Part shown: piece after piece, positions 45,432-52,995 of the stretch | Layout of the letters: the number at the start of each line of letters is the position of its first letter | Position numbering within the stretch: the first letter of the stretch is position 1 | NCBI GenBank assembly: GCA_024233625.1 | Contig: JACKPJ010000001.1 | Coordinates: 62,001-126,000, forward strand | Direction of reading: 5' to 3' | From: Deltaproteobacteria bacterium | GTDB taxonomy: Bacteria; UBA10199; DSSB01 | DNA: 64,000 nucleotides | Notes under the pieces: generated by a model | What the model saw: the letters and a program-made list of their open reading frames with translations, nothing else | What the model was told of the DNA's origin: nothing | Databases searched by the model: none | Program-made: the position numbers and the translations under genes

Positions 45432-46193
45432 ATGTTAACAAAAAGAATTATCCCCTGTTTAGATGTGGATGCTGGACGGGTCGTTAAAGGTACCAAATTT
45501 TTAAATCTAGTGGACGCCGGTGATCCTGTTGTTGTCGCTGAAGAGTACGAACGTCAAGGCGCAGATGAGTTAACTTTTTTAGATATTACCGCCAGCTCCG
45601 ATAATCGCGATACCATTTTGGATATCGTCGAGCAAACTGCCGAAAAATGTATGATGCCAGTCACCGTCGGCGGAGGAGTCCGCAATTTAGAGGATGTTCG
45701 CCGCTTACTCATGGCAGGCGCCGACAAAGTCGCCATCAACACCGCCGCCGTGCACCGGCCTGAATTTGTTCAAGAAGCGACAGAAAAGTTTGGCAGTCAA
45801 TGCATCGTCGTTGCGGTTGATGCAAAACGCGTCAACGAATCCTGGGAAATCTTCACCCATGGTGGTCGCAAAGCAACCGGACTCAATGCCTTAGACTGGT
45901 GCGAAAAAATGGAAAAATTGGGTGCCGGAGAAATTCTTTTAACGAGTATGGACCGAGATGGTACTCAAGAAGGTTACGATTTGGAACTCCTCAAAGCTGT
46001 CAATGAACGCTTATCCATCCCCGTCATTGCCTCAGGCGGTGTCGGTAATCTTGAACATATTTACGAAGGTCTTACAATAGGCCATGCCGATGCTGCTTTA
46101 GCAGCTTCTATTTTCCATTTTGGAAAATATTCTATTCAAGAAACAAAAGACTACTTGAGCAAAAGAGGAGTTTTAGTTAGGAAGTCATTATGA
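45432..46193 (+). CDS. hisF: Imidazole glycerol phosphate synthase subunit HisF
   Basis: HisF is the cyclase subunit that uses ammonia from HisH to form IGP and AICAR. The (beta/alpha)8 barrel of 253 residues shows MLTKRIIPCLDVDAGRVVKG with the catalytic Asp11, TVGGGVRNLEDVRRLLMAGADKVAINTAA, VVAVDAKR with the second catalytic Asp, LLTSMDRDGTQEGYDLELL and VIASGGVGN. It is followed by hisI with a 4-base overlap. hisH and hisA are not adjacent. Confidence 0.97.
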   Translation: MLTKRIIPCLDVDAGRVVKGTKFLNLVDAGDPVVVAEEYERQGADELTFLDITASSDNRDTILDIVEQTAEKCMMPVTVGGGVRNLEDVRRLLMAGADKVAINTAAVHRPEFVQEATEKFGSQCIVVAVDAKRVNESWEIFTHGGRKATGLNALDWCEKMEKLGAGEILLTSMDRDGTQEGYDLELLKAVNERLSIPVIASGGVGNLEHIYEGLTIGHADAALAASIFHFGKYSIQETKDYLSKRGVLVRKSL

Positions 46194-46585
46194 TGGAAAA
46201 TGAAAAATTAAAAGAAATTATCGAGCAACTCAAATATGGCAGCAATGGGCTGATTCCTGCAATCATTCAAGATGTCGAAAATGGAGAAGTTTTGATGTTT
46301 GCCTTCATGAATCAAGCTTCTCTCGAACAAACTTTGGCAACTGGATTTGCAACTTATTGGTCAAGATCCCGCCAAAAATTTTGGGTAAAAGGAGAAAGCT
46401 CCGGACACACTCAAAAAGTCAAAAATATCTACTATGATTGTGACAAGGATTGCTTACTCGTTAAAATTGAACAAAACATTGCTGCATGTCATAAAGGATA
46501 TCGTAGCTGTTTTTTCACTGAAATTACCGAAAATGGGCCAAAAATTATTGACGAAAAAGTGTTTGACGAGAAAGAAGTTTATTAA
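46190..46585 (+). CDS. hisI: Phosphoribosyl-AMP cyclohydrolase
   Basis: HisI opens the adenine ring of phosphoribosyl-AMP, step 3 of histidine synthesis. The 131 residues include NGEVLMFAFMNQASLEQTL, TYWSRSRQKFWVKGESSGHTQ and the metal-binding YYDCDKDCLLVKIEQNIAACHKGYRSCFF. There is no fused HisE domain, so phosphoribosyl-ATP pyrophosphohydrolase must be encoded elsewhere. ATGATGG overlaps the hisF stop and couples translation. Confidence 0.96.
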   Translation: MMENEKLKEIIEQLKYGSNGLIPAIIQDVENGEVLMFAFMNQASLEQTLATGFATYWSRSRQKFWVKGESSGHTQKVKNIYYDCDKDCLLVKIEQNIAACHKGYRSCFFTEITENGPKIIDEKVFDEKEVY

Positions 46586-46651
46586 ACTTTATACAACGTC
46601 TTATTTTAGCTCGACTTAAATTTTAACCGAGATAATGGGATCCAGAGGTGA

Positions 46652-47137
46652 CTAATCTCTAAAGTTCTTAAACTGCAGAGCAATACCCCAATCTTTGGTT
46701 TTCAACATTCCCATGACTTCTTGCAAATCATCCCGTTTTTTGCCCGTTACTCGCAATTGCTCATCTTGAATCTGTGCTTGCACCTTGAGTTTAGCCGACT
46801 TAATCTCTTGCACCATTTTCTTAGCAATTTCGGTTGAAATACCTTCCAAGACTTCGACCTGACTTTTCATACGACTGCTCGCCGCGCCCTCTACTTTTCC
46901 CATTTTGAGAGCCTTTGCATCAATCCCTCGCTTGATTACCTTGGAAAGAATAATATCCTGGACCGCTTTGACCTTGTAATCATCTTCACTGACGATATTG
47001 ATAAAATTTTTATCTTGGGTAATTTCTGTTTGAGAACCCTTAAAGTCATAGCGCGTTGTAATCTCTTTACGAGCTTGGTTAAGAGCATTATCAATTTCTT
47101 GATGATCCACTTCACTGACTACATCAAAAGATGGCAT
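46652..47137 (-). CDS. yajQ: YajQ family nucleotide-binding protein
   Basis: YajQ proteins are small cytoplasmic proteins of 160-165 residues; some bind cyclic di-GMP or nucleic acid. The start MPSFDVVSEVDHQEIDNALNQARKEITTRYDFKGS and the middle KRGIDAKALKMGKVEGAASS are highly characteristic. The C-terminus has KDWGIALQFKNFRD. Two repeated alpha/beta domains are expected. The gene is monocistronic, with AAGGAGG-like sequence upstream, and convergent with hisI. Confidence 0.95.
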   Translation of the reverse strand: MPSFDVVSEVDHQEIDNALNQARKEITTRYDFKGSQTEITQDKNFINIVSEDDYKVKAVQDIILSKVIKRGIDAKALKMGKVEGAASSRMKSQVEVLEGISTEIAKKMVQEIKSAKLKVQAQIQDEQLRVTGKKRDDLQEVMGMLKTKDWGIALQFKNFRD

Positions 47138-47337
47138 ATTTTTCCTCCTTGAGGCTTAAGAATTCAAATGATTAAAGTTTGACAGAGTGATCTCTGGAAA
47201 GTATTCTATAATTATAAGTTCAAATTGCAATGAGATTATTTTATTAAACAATATCAGGATCTTATTTTGCATATTGCTTTAATCAGGAGTCGTGGAATTA
47301 ACATGATTAATCTAAAAGCTTTAAAGGTGTAAACATT

Positions 47338-47832
47338 ATGAAAAAATCAATTTTCAAAAATATGATTCTATTGCTCACTTTCTTAGCAACTACATCCATG
47401 ACTTCTCATGCATTTGCTAATGGAAATACCGAAGCTGAACTCGACGAAATCTTGCCCCCACCTCCGGTATGCAGCTCTCAGTCTCCGGATCCCAAAATCA
47501 AAATTATGACCTGGGAACCCCGCCAAAAATTGGCCAAGTTTTTAGGTTCCATTACCGAATGTCAAAGTGATCAGCTCGATGTCCTAGAATTATTAGGCGG
47601 TCCCAATGTCATTGGTTATGACTATCGCACCGGAAAAGAAAAATGGAGCTATACACAAATGTGGAATTACAAGCTCCAAAATCCCAAAGAAGAAAGCATT
47701 GTCTTAATGAGCAAGCCTGGCAAACGCATCAAAAAAGCCAAAAAGCGTATGGTTGAGGTCAATTTAGTATTCAACGAAAACGACATCATCGAAAGTATGG
47801 AAGTATTACTGATCCGTTATAATAACGATTAA
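47338..47832 (+). CDS. Exported protein of unknown function
   Basis: 164 residues with a Sec signal peptide (about 1-27, ending SHAFANG). The mature part has a Pro-rich start, two cysteines (PVCSSQ, TECQSDQ), and LLGGPNVIGYDYRTGKEKWSYTQMWNY followed by a beta hairpin. The LLGxPxxxGYDxxTGKExWxYxxxW pattern resembles the BamE/SmpA-like fold, where it reads a repeated LG.P....G.....W.Y. This is only an analogy. An unusual nested palindrome directly follows the stop. Confidence 0.65.
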   Translation: MKKSIFKNMILLLTFLATTSMTSHAFANGNTEAELDEILPPPPVCSSQSPDPKIKIMTWEPRQKLAKFLGSITECQSDQLDVLELLGGPNVIGYDYRTGKEKWSYTQMWNYKLQNPKEESIVLMSKPGKRIKKAKKRMVEVNLVFNENDIIESMEVLLIRYNND

Positions 47833-47956
47833 GAGAGTGTCCAAAAGGGCAATCTACTTTGTTGTAGAAAGATTTTAATCACTCAACGTACATTTAAGTA
47901 CGCCTCCTGATTAAAATCTTTCTCCGCCGCGTAGCTTATCCTTTTGAACACTCTCT
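47832..47956. repeat. Nested palindromic element (MITE-like)
   Basis: The ends, AGAGAGTGTCCAAAAGG (47832-47848) and CCTTTTGAACACTCTCT (47940-47956), are inverted with one mismatch. Inside, AGAAAGATTTTAATCA (47866-47881) and TGATTAAAATCTTTCT (47908-47923) are perfect inverted copies, and CGTAC/GTACG (47887-47902) forms the centre. The whole 125 bp can fold as one cruciform between convergent genes. The left end overlaps the stop codon of the exported-protein gene. Just right of it, CTTTTTCAAGAGACCC (47966-47981) resembles the end of the other element family. Confidence 0.75.
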
Positions 47957-47988
47957 AAATAAGTACTTTTTCAAGAGACCCATAAAAA

Positions 47989-48675
47989 CTAAATTTCAAA
48001 AATAGAAATCACTTCTTCTACTTGAGAAAAATCCTGCAAAAGAAAATCAGGCTGATAGGATGAAAGCTCTTTTTTAGAGTGACTACCGCTAGCTACCGCA
48101 ACGGTATTCATTCCTAATAACTTTCCACAACGAATATCATGGGGAGTATCTCCCACCAAAAAAACATCTTCGGGCGGAATCCACCTTTTGAGCGCTTGCC
48201 GACCTCTCTCGAGAGCCTTACGAGTTAATGCTAAACGATCTTCGCTATCAGACCCAAAACCCCCAAAGCTAAAATAATTTTCCAAGCCAGCTCGCTTAAG
48301 TTTGAGTTGTGCACTATCCTCGAAATTTCCAGTCGCAATTCCCAATGCTTGAGGATAACGCTGAAATAGAGTCTCTAATAAATCCGTAATCCCTGGCAAG
48401 AGACGAAAACGCGGTGCAGCCTGCAACGCTTGTTCCATCTTTTCAATGTAGATTTTAGCAACCTTTTGATAAGCCTTGGTTTCGGGCTTATAACCCAGAT
48501 TTTTTTGAAAGATTTCCTTGATAAGACTAGGGTCAGTCCGACCGTCTGGCAAAATATCCTGCCAGGCTTCGGAAATTTGATAAAGCTCAGCAAATACGCT
48601 ATTAAATGCGCTTTTCCCTGCACCTCCTGTCATAAGCAAGGTACCATCAATGTCAAAAATAATCATACGATGCAT
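47989..48675 (-). CDS. HAD family hydrolase, phosphoglycolate-phosphatase-like
   Basis: Haloacid-dehalogenase-type phosphatase of 228 residues. Motif I is IIFDIDGTLLMTGG (two catalytic Asp), motif II IATGNFEDSAQ, motif III with KRALERGRQAL and motif IV VFLVGDTPHDIRCGK. The cap domain (about 20-95) is helical, C1 type, as in Gph. The physiological substrate is undetermined. The ATG at 48675 or 48666 is the start. Confidence 0.92.
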   Translation of the reverse strand: MHRMIIFDIDGTLLMTGGAGKSAFNSVFAELYQISEAWQDILPDGRTDPSLIKEIFQKNLGYKPETKAYQKVAKIYIEKMEQALQAAPRFRLLPGITDLLETLFQRYPQALGIATGNFEDSAQLKLKRAGLENYFSFGGFGSDSEDRLALTRKALERGRQALKRWIPPEDVFLVGDTPHDIRCGKLLGMNTVAVASGSHSKKELSSYQPDFLLQDFSQVEEVISIFEI

Positions 48676-49026
48676 ATTTTCTACTTCTTAACCCAAACGG
48701 ACATTTTTAACCCGTTCGATTTTAGAGTTTTAAAAGAAGAACTACTTACAAAAGTTCTGGATTTCGTTCAAGAGACATCCTAAAATATTCTAGCCCATTC
48801 TATCTCTGAGAAATCTATTTAGGGCCTGTTGAAAAATAACTTTCTTCCGCTTTCTGGCCCGCGGCTCACGCACCGCCGCAGGGCCAGGCTGATAAAATTC
48901 TCGTACTTTTTAGGCTTTCAAAAATAAGAATTTCATCAAAGCCGCTTCAGAAAGCTATTTTTCAACAAGTCCACTAAGATAAACAGACTAGCCGGGCCAA
49001 TAAACTATAAAATGGAGAAAGCAGCT
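48676..49026. other. Intergenic region with shared motif and repeat element
   Basis: No gene. It holds TTAACCCGTTCGATTTT at 48707-48723, which recurs exactly at 50130-50146, and the 154-bp palindromic element at 48821-48974. The ribosome-binding site of the SLOG gene is at 49016. Confidence 0.55.
48821..48974. repeat. Dispersed palindromic element (MITE/REP-like)
   Basis: The left end AGGGCCTGTTGAAAAATAAC and right end GCTATTTTTCAACAAGTCC are imperfect inverted repeats that extend inwards with ACTTTC/GAAAG. Inside is a GC-rich hairpin (TCTGGCCCGCGGC ... GCCGCAGGGCCAG, about 48852-48888), strikingly GC-rich against the AT-rich surroundings. The right 50 bp match the element after alaS (4071-4121). 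No transposase is present, so it would have been moved in trans. Confidence 0.75.
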
Positions 49027-49494
49027 ATGGCAAAACCCCTGGTAGGAGTTATTGGAGTTACACAACCCAAAGAAAAAGAGGCTTTGATCGCTTTTGAAGT
49101 GGGAAAGCTCATTGGAGCCATGGGATTAGCGATGGTATGCGGTGGCTTAGGAGGCGTCATGGAAGAAGCCAGCCGAGGTTGCGATCAAGCCGGGGGTACG
49201 ATTATAGGCATATTACCTTCAGGCCGCAAAGAAGATGCTAATACTTATGTTACGTATGTTATTCCCACTAATATGGGACATTCACGAAATAATTTAATCG
49301 CACATGCGGCAGATATTTTAGTTGCTGTCGGAATTGGCTATGGTACTTTAAGCGAAATCGCCATTGCTCTAAAATTAGGAAAGGTTGTTTTAAGTTATCA
49401 TAGCTGGGATATCAAAGGAGTGAAACGCTGCAATAACTTAAGGGAAATCGAAGATAATCTACGTCATTTTTTTTCGCAATCCAGCCAGTCCTAA
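49027..49494 (+). CDS. SLOG/TIGR00725 family protein
   Basis: A 155-residue Rossmann-like protein of the SLOG superfamily: KPLVGVIGVTQPKEKEALIAFEVGKLIG, MVCGGLGGVMEEASRGCDQAGGTIIGILP, and AADILVAVGIGYGTLSEIAIALKLGKVVL, which gives the GGxxGxMEEASRG and GxGTLSE nucleotide-binding motifs. ATG at 49027 is preferred, as GGAG lies 9 bases upstream. Relatives bind nucleotides or act as phosphoribohydrolases; the role is unknown. It is the second SLOG-type gene in the window (LOG at 34166). Confidence 0.9.
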   Translation: MAKPLVGVIGVTQPKEKEALIAFEVGKLIGAMGLAMVCGGLGGVMEEASRGCDQAGGTIIGILPSGRKEDANTYVTYVIPTNMGHSRNNLIAHAADILVAVGIGYGTLSEIAIALKLGKVVLSYHSWDIKGVKRCNNLREIEDNLRHFFSQSSQS

Positions 49495-49533
49495 TTCCTG
49501 AGCTTATAACCTTGAATAAAAACAGACAAACAT

Positions 49534-50133
49534 ATGTTACAAGATTTATACAATTGGACCATCGCTTGGGCGTCAAGCCCTTATGCCGAATGGGCTTTAT
49601 CTATCACTGCTTTTGCGGAAGCTTCTTTTTTTCCACTACCCCCTGATTTGATCATGATCCCCATGGCGGCAGCCCGGCCCGAAATGTCTTTCTTTTTTGC
49701 CTTGCTTTGTACTTTATTTTCTCTCACAGGAGGAATGTTTGGCTACTGGATTGGTCAAAAAGGCGGTCAACCTTTGCTTCATCGCTTTATTAAGGAAGAA
49801 AGGGTTCAGCGAGTTGAACAGCTTTTTAATCGCTATGATGCTTGGGCCATTGGAATCGCAGGCTTTACGCCCATTCCCTTCAAAGTATTCACGATAGCTT
49901 CCGGAGCTTTTCGCGTTAATTTTAAAACCTTTTTAATAGCCTCACTCTTAGGCAGGGCAGGAAGGTTTTTTATGGTTGCAGCTTTGTTTTATTTTTGGGG
50001 AGCGCAAATTCAAACATGGCTCGAAAAGTATTTTAATGGGATCTCCATTGGACTTGTCTTCATCATTATTCTAGCCGCTGTCATCATGCACCTACTCAAA
50101 AAGAAAAAATCTCGTTCACTTCCACAAACTTAA
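49534..50133 (+). CDS. DedA/YqaA-like (VTT domain) membrane protein
   Basis: 199-residue membrane protein with about five hydrophobic segments. AFAEASFFPLPPDLIMIPMAAARP, GGMFGYWIGQKGGQPLLHRF and FTPIPFKVFTIASGAFRVNFKTFLIASLLGRAGRFFMVAAL mark the YqaA branch of the VTT (SNARE-associated/DedA) family, thought to move lipid carriers or phospholipids across the membrane. It lies 39 bp after the SLOG gene. A hairpin terminator follows at 50136. Confidence 0.92.
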   Translation: MLQDLYNWTIAWASSPYAEWALSITAFAEASFFPLPPDLIMIPMAAARPEMSFFFALLCTLFSLTGGMFGYWIGQKGGQPLLHRFIKEERVQRVEQLFNRYDAWAIGIAGFTPIPFKVFTIASGAFRVNFKTFLIASLLGRAGRFFMVAALFYFWGAQIQTWLEKYFNGISIGLVFIIILAAVIMHLLKKKKSRSLPQT

Positions 50134-50135
50134 CC

Positions 50136-50174
50136 CGTTCGATTTTCAAACCGTCATCGTTCAAAAATCGAACG
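50136..50174 (+). terminator. Terminator after the DedA-like gene
   Basis: CGTTCGATTTT (50136-50146) pairs perfectly with AAAATCGAACG (50164-50174), an 11-bp stem with a 17-base loop. No long T-run follows, so it may be a Rho-independent terminator of modest strength or a small repeat. Its left arm occurs also at 48713-48723. Confidence 0.55.
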
Positions 50175-50299
50175 AATTATTTGTAGAAATACTTTTATTC
50201 CTAATGCATCAATTTTAATTTATCAGTAATAAAAGGGAGATTCCTCGAAAAAGAAAGTAAGTAAAAACCTTTGGTACATATCTTGCTTATATTCCCTTT

Positions 50300-51232
50300 A
50301 TGGGAATTCATCATAAAAATATTCATGGCTTTATCTTAACTCCTCTTCCTAACGATGAAGGAACCTGCACCCAAAAATCACATTCCAACCTAGACTCTAA
50401 CTATGAAGAAAAAAATACAGACAAGCCTTCACAGCAAACACAACCAAACCGACATCAAGATCACCAAAAACTTCAGCGCTTACAAAAAAACCTCAACAAA
50501 AAAGAAGATTGGAACACCGACATCACAGGAGAATGGGGAACTCATTGGGACTCAGTGAGAGCCACCAACTTTCAATCTAAAAATCCCTATCTCAATAGCT
50601 TTTTAAGAGGAGTGAATAACACAGCAGGGGCGGGAGCTGTCTTGGTCAACTACGTCAACACGGCTGCTAGAACTCTCTTTTTTGACCTACCTGCGAAAAT
50701 TGAAGAAAAGTCTGTCAAAAGCGGCGGACCCAGCTTTGAAGAACTCGCCATTGCTTCTCAGGCCAGCACTCCGGCCATGCCCATTGATGACGCGGCCAGC
50801 TTTACGGTTTCTAAACTAGCTAACTTCTCCAAACAAATGAGAAGGGTCCATAAACTTCGTAAACTCAAACTCGATCATCTAAAAATTTCCGACAAAGTCG
50901 CCGACATGATTGATATGGGAATCAGTCGGGAAGCTTATTTTAAACCCCAACAACTGCAGAGGAAGTTTAAGCATGCGTATCGCTTTGAGGTTCAAGGGAA
51001 CTATAACTTAGCAAATGCTAAAAATTTCAAACAAGCATTAACTAATTATATAAAAGATTCGCAAATTATCCCTATTCGGGGAACTCATCGCAAAACTCAA
51101 AGCGTCTTGCATTTTTACCACCCTGAAACTAAAATCAATGTCATGTTAGACCTAGAACATAACTTTATTTCTGGGTGGAAACTTGGCGAAGGTCAAGCTT
51201 TAGACTTACTAAAAACAGGAAATGTGCAATGA
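50300..51232 (+). CDS. Toxin with C-terminal colicin D-type tRNase domain
   Basis: The last 90 residues match the colicin D nuclease domain, which cuts the anticodon loop of tRNA-Arg. Visible are FKHAYRFEV with the candidate catalytic His225 (KHA, 224-226), IRGTHRKTQSVLHFYHP (GTHR 261-264) and NFISGWKL (288-295), in the order of colicin D (KHAGDFG, GTYR, FLSGWK). The first 70 residues are disordered and polar, then a helical part (95-215) with a Gly/Ala-rich segment. No Sec signal or colicin receptor-binding region is present. No ribosome-binding site precedes the ATG, but TATATT at 50288-50293 could give a leaderless transcript. The probable immunity gene overlaps its stop. Confidence 0.85.
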   Translation: MGIHHKNIHGFILTPLPNDEGTCTQKSHSNLDSNYEEKNTDKPSQQTQPNRHQDHQKLQRLQKNLNKKEDWNTDITGEWGTHWDSVRATNFQSKNPYLNSFLRGVNNTAGAGAVLVNYVNTAARTLFFDLPAKIEEKSVKSGGPSFEELAIASQASTPAMPIDDAASFTVSKLANFSKQMRRVHKLRKLKLDHLKISDKVADMIDMGISREAYFKPQQLQRKFKHAYRFEVQGNYNLANAKNFKQALTNYIKDSQIIPIRGTHRKTQSVLHFYHPETKINVMLDLEHNFISGWKLGEGQALDLLKTGNVQ

Positions 51233-51543
51233 ATACAAATATACATGAAGTCACAAATAACTTTTTTGTACTTATGAAAAAGTATCTACTCAAACAAATC
51301 TCAGCTAATAGCTTTGAGGATAAATACATTGATTTATGGAATGTTTATGTAGACTCAGAGAATCAAAGTGAAATTGCTCGAAATGTTAGCGATTCAATTG
51401 GTCGTGTCTTTACAGCCATTGATGTCTTCAACCCGGATTCAAAAAACAGAGCCAATTACGAAATCGATGAAAACCAGCTCCGTAAAGAAGTCAAAATGGA
51501 ACTTTTAAAAATCAAACCCGAATTAGAAAAAGAACTCCTTTAA
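51229..51543 (+). CDS. Probable colicin D-type immunity protein
   Basis: The start ATG at 51229 overlaps the toxin stop (ATGA), giving 104 residues. The helical sequence NNFFVLMKKYLLKQISANSFEDKYIDLWNVYVDSE matches the pattern of colicin D immunity-like proteins (helical bundle, FxxxYLxGxISxxxFxxxFxxLW), and the acidic tail fits binding to the basic tRNase. Coupled translation would protect the producer. The family call is by eye; the position right behind a colicin D domain is the strongest evidence. Confidence 0.8.
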   Translation: MNTNIHEVTNNFFVLMKKYLLKQISANSFEDKYIDLWNVYVDSENQSEIARNVSDSIGRVFTAIDVFNPDSKNRANYEIDENQLRKEVKMELLKIKPELEKELL

Positions 51544-51662
51544 CTAAAAACTATAGATTCACTCATAAAGCTGTTAAACATTAATTAGAATGGAACCAAT
51601 ATACTCGAGATTGATAATATAAAAACAAAATATTCGGACTCCATGAAGACTCAATATAAAAA

Positions 51663-52958
51663 CTAAATTCCTAAATCCAAAGAAGGCTGGTAGACGAGCT
51701 CTTTCTCATCGCCAAAAAGTTTAATTCGTCCATACTCTCCGTCAAAACCGGCTTCCCGAATCACTTCTCCCCGACGCATCCGGGCAATCGCCTCATCCAA
51801 GCGCGGAATACTCGACTTTTCTGCCGCCCGCTTGATGTCCTCCAAAGGAAGTTTATTTAAAATACTCAATTCATCGCTTAAATCTTTCAACAAATTTTCG
51901 TACTTGACCGCAACAGTTTTACTATTGGGACCCACCTTCAAAATTTCTGAAAGGACCTCAGGGAGAGGAATCAAACTTTTAAACTCAACAACATCTGGCG
52001 GCATATAATCGACAGGACGGTCTGCCAACTGCTCCACTCGATACATCACACCCAGGGTCAGAGGCTGATTGCAGTGAGGGCAAATACCACTCCGGGCCCG
52101 ACTTTCCTCTGGAGTCAAACGCACCCCACAGCGGCGGTGTCCATCCAAGTGATACTTTCCTTCTTCAGGAAAAAACTCCACCGTTCCCCCAAAACCAATG
52201 CCTGTTTCTAAAGCACGCTTCATCGCATAATAATCCATGTCACAATGAAAAAGATTGGACTCGCGCCCAATTTTTGCAGGAGAGTGTGCATCCGAATTGG
52301 ACATCAAACAAAAACGATCCAAATGCGAAATACGCCAATTCATTTGGGGATCGGAAGAAAGGCCGGTTTCTAAAGCAAAGACATGCTTGGCAAGATCTCC
52401 GTAACATTCTGTCACAGAATCAAAGCCAGATTTGCTTCCAAAAATCGCAAACCAAGGAGTCCAAACATGAGCTGGAACTAGGTAGCAATCCTCTCCCGCT
52501 TCTAAAACAATTTCCAACAAATGACGAGAGTCCAAACCTAGAGTTGGCCGGCCATCGGCACTTAAATTTCCGATCTTGGCCAAGCGATGATTGATTTTTT
52601 CAGCTTTTTGAAAATCCGGAGCATAAATTAAATGATGAATTTTTCGCGTTTTGTCGCCTTTGCGATAAATCGTGGAAACCTCCACACTGAGCATAAAACG
52701 CGTATCACCATGACAAGAACCGGCAAGGCCACTCAAAACAGATTTTTCTATATCGGGTCTTAAACGAAAGAGTCCCGGCTCGGCAGGAATAAGCTTTTCT
52801 TTGAGTTCAGCGAGCCATAGAGGATGAGTAAAATCTCCGGTCGCCAAAACCTGAATCCCCTTTTGCCGCCCCCAAAAAGCGAGATTTTCTAAATCGCAAT
52901 ATTTACTCGTCGCATACGAATGTTTGGAATGAATATGTAAATCCGCATAGAAAGACAT
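51663..52958 (-). CDS. Endonuclease Q-like PHP-domain protein
   Basis: EndoQ cuts DNA 5' of deaminated bases (uracil, hypoxanthine, xanthine) and abasic sites. The N-terminal PHP metal motif is MSFYADLHIHSKHSYATSK, followed by LATGDFTHPLWLAEL. The middle has YLVPAHVWTPWFAIFGSKSGFDS and LMSNSDAHSPAKIGRESNLF. A four-cysteine zinc site, HRRCGV...GICPHCNQPLTLGV, and YRVEQLADRP complete the pattern. The 431 residues are full length. The upstream gene on this strand ends 37 bp before it, suggesting an operon. Confidence 0.9.
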   Translation of the reverse strand: MSFYADLHIHSKHSYATSKYCDLENLAFWGRQKGIQVLATGDFTHPLWLAELKEKLIPAEPGLFRLRPDIEKSVLSGLAGSCHGDTRFMLSVEVSTIYRKGDKTRKIHHLIYAPDFQKAEKINHRLAKIGNLSADGRPTLGLDSRHLLEIVLEAGEDCYLVPAHVWTPWFAIFGSKSGFDSVTECYGDLAKHVFALETGLSSDPQMNWRISHLDRFCLMSNSDAHSPAKIGRESNLFHCDMDYYAMKRALETGIGFGGTVEFFPEEGKYHLDGHRRCGVRLTPEESRARSGICPHCNQPLTLGVMYRVEQLADRPVDYMPPDVVEFKSLIPLPEVLSEILKVGPNSKTVAVKYENLLKDLSDELSILNKLPLEDIKRAAEKSSIPRLDEAIARMRRGEVIREAGFDGEYGRIKLFGDEKELVYQPSLDLGI

Positions 52959-52995
52959 AAAAATGTCTTAAAAAAATAACGAAAAAAAAGCGAGT

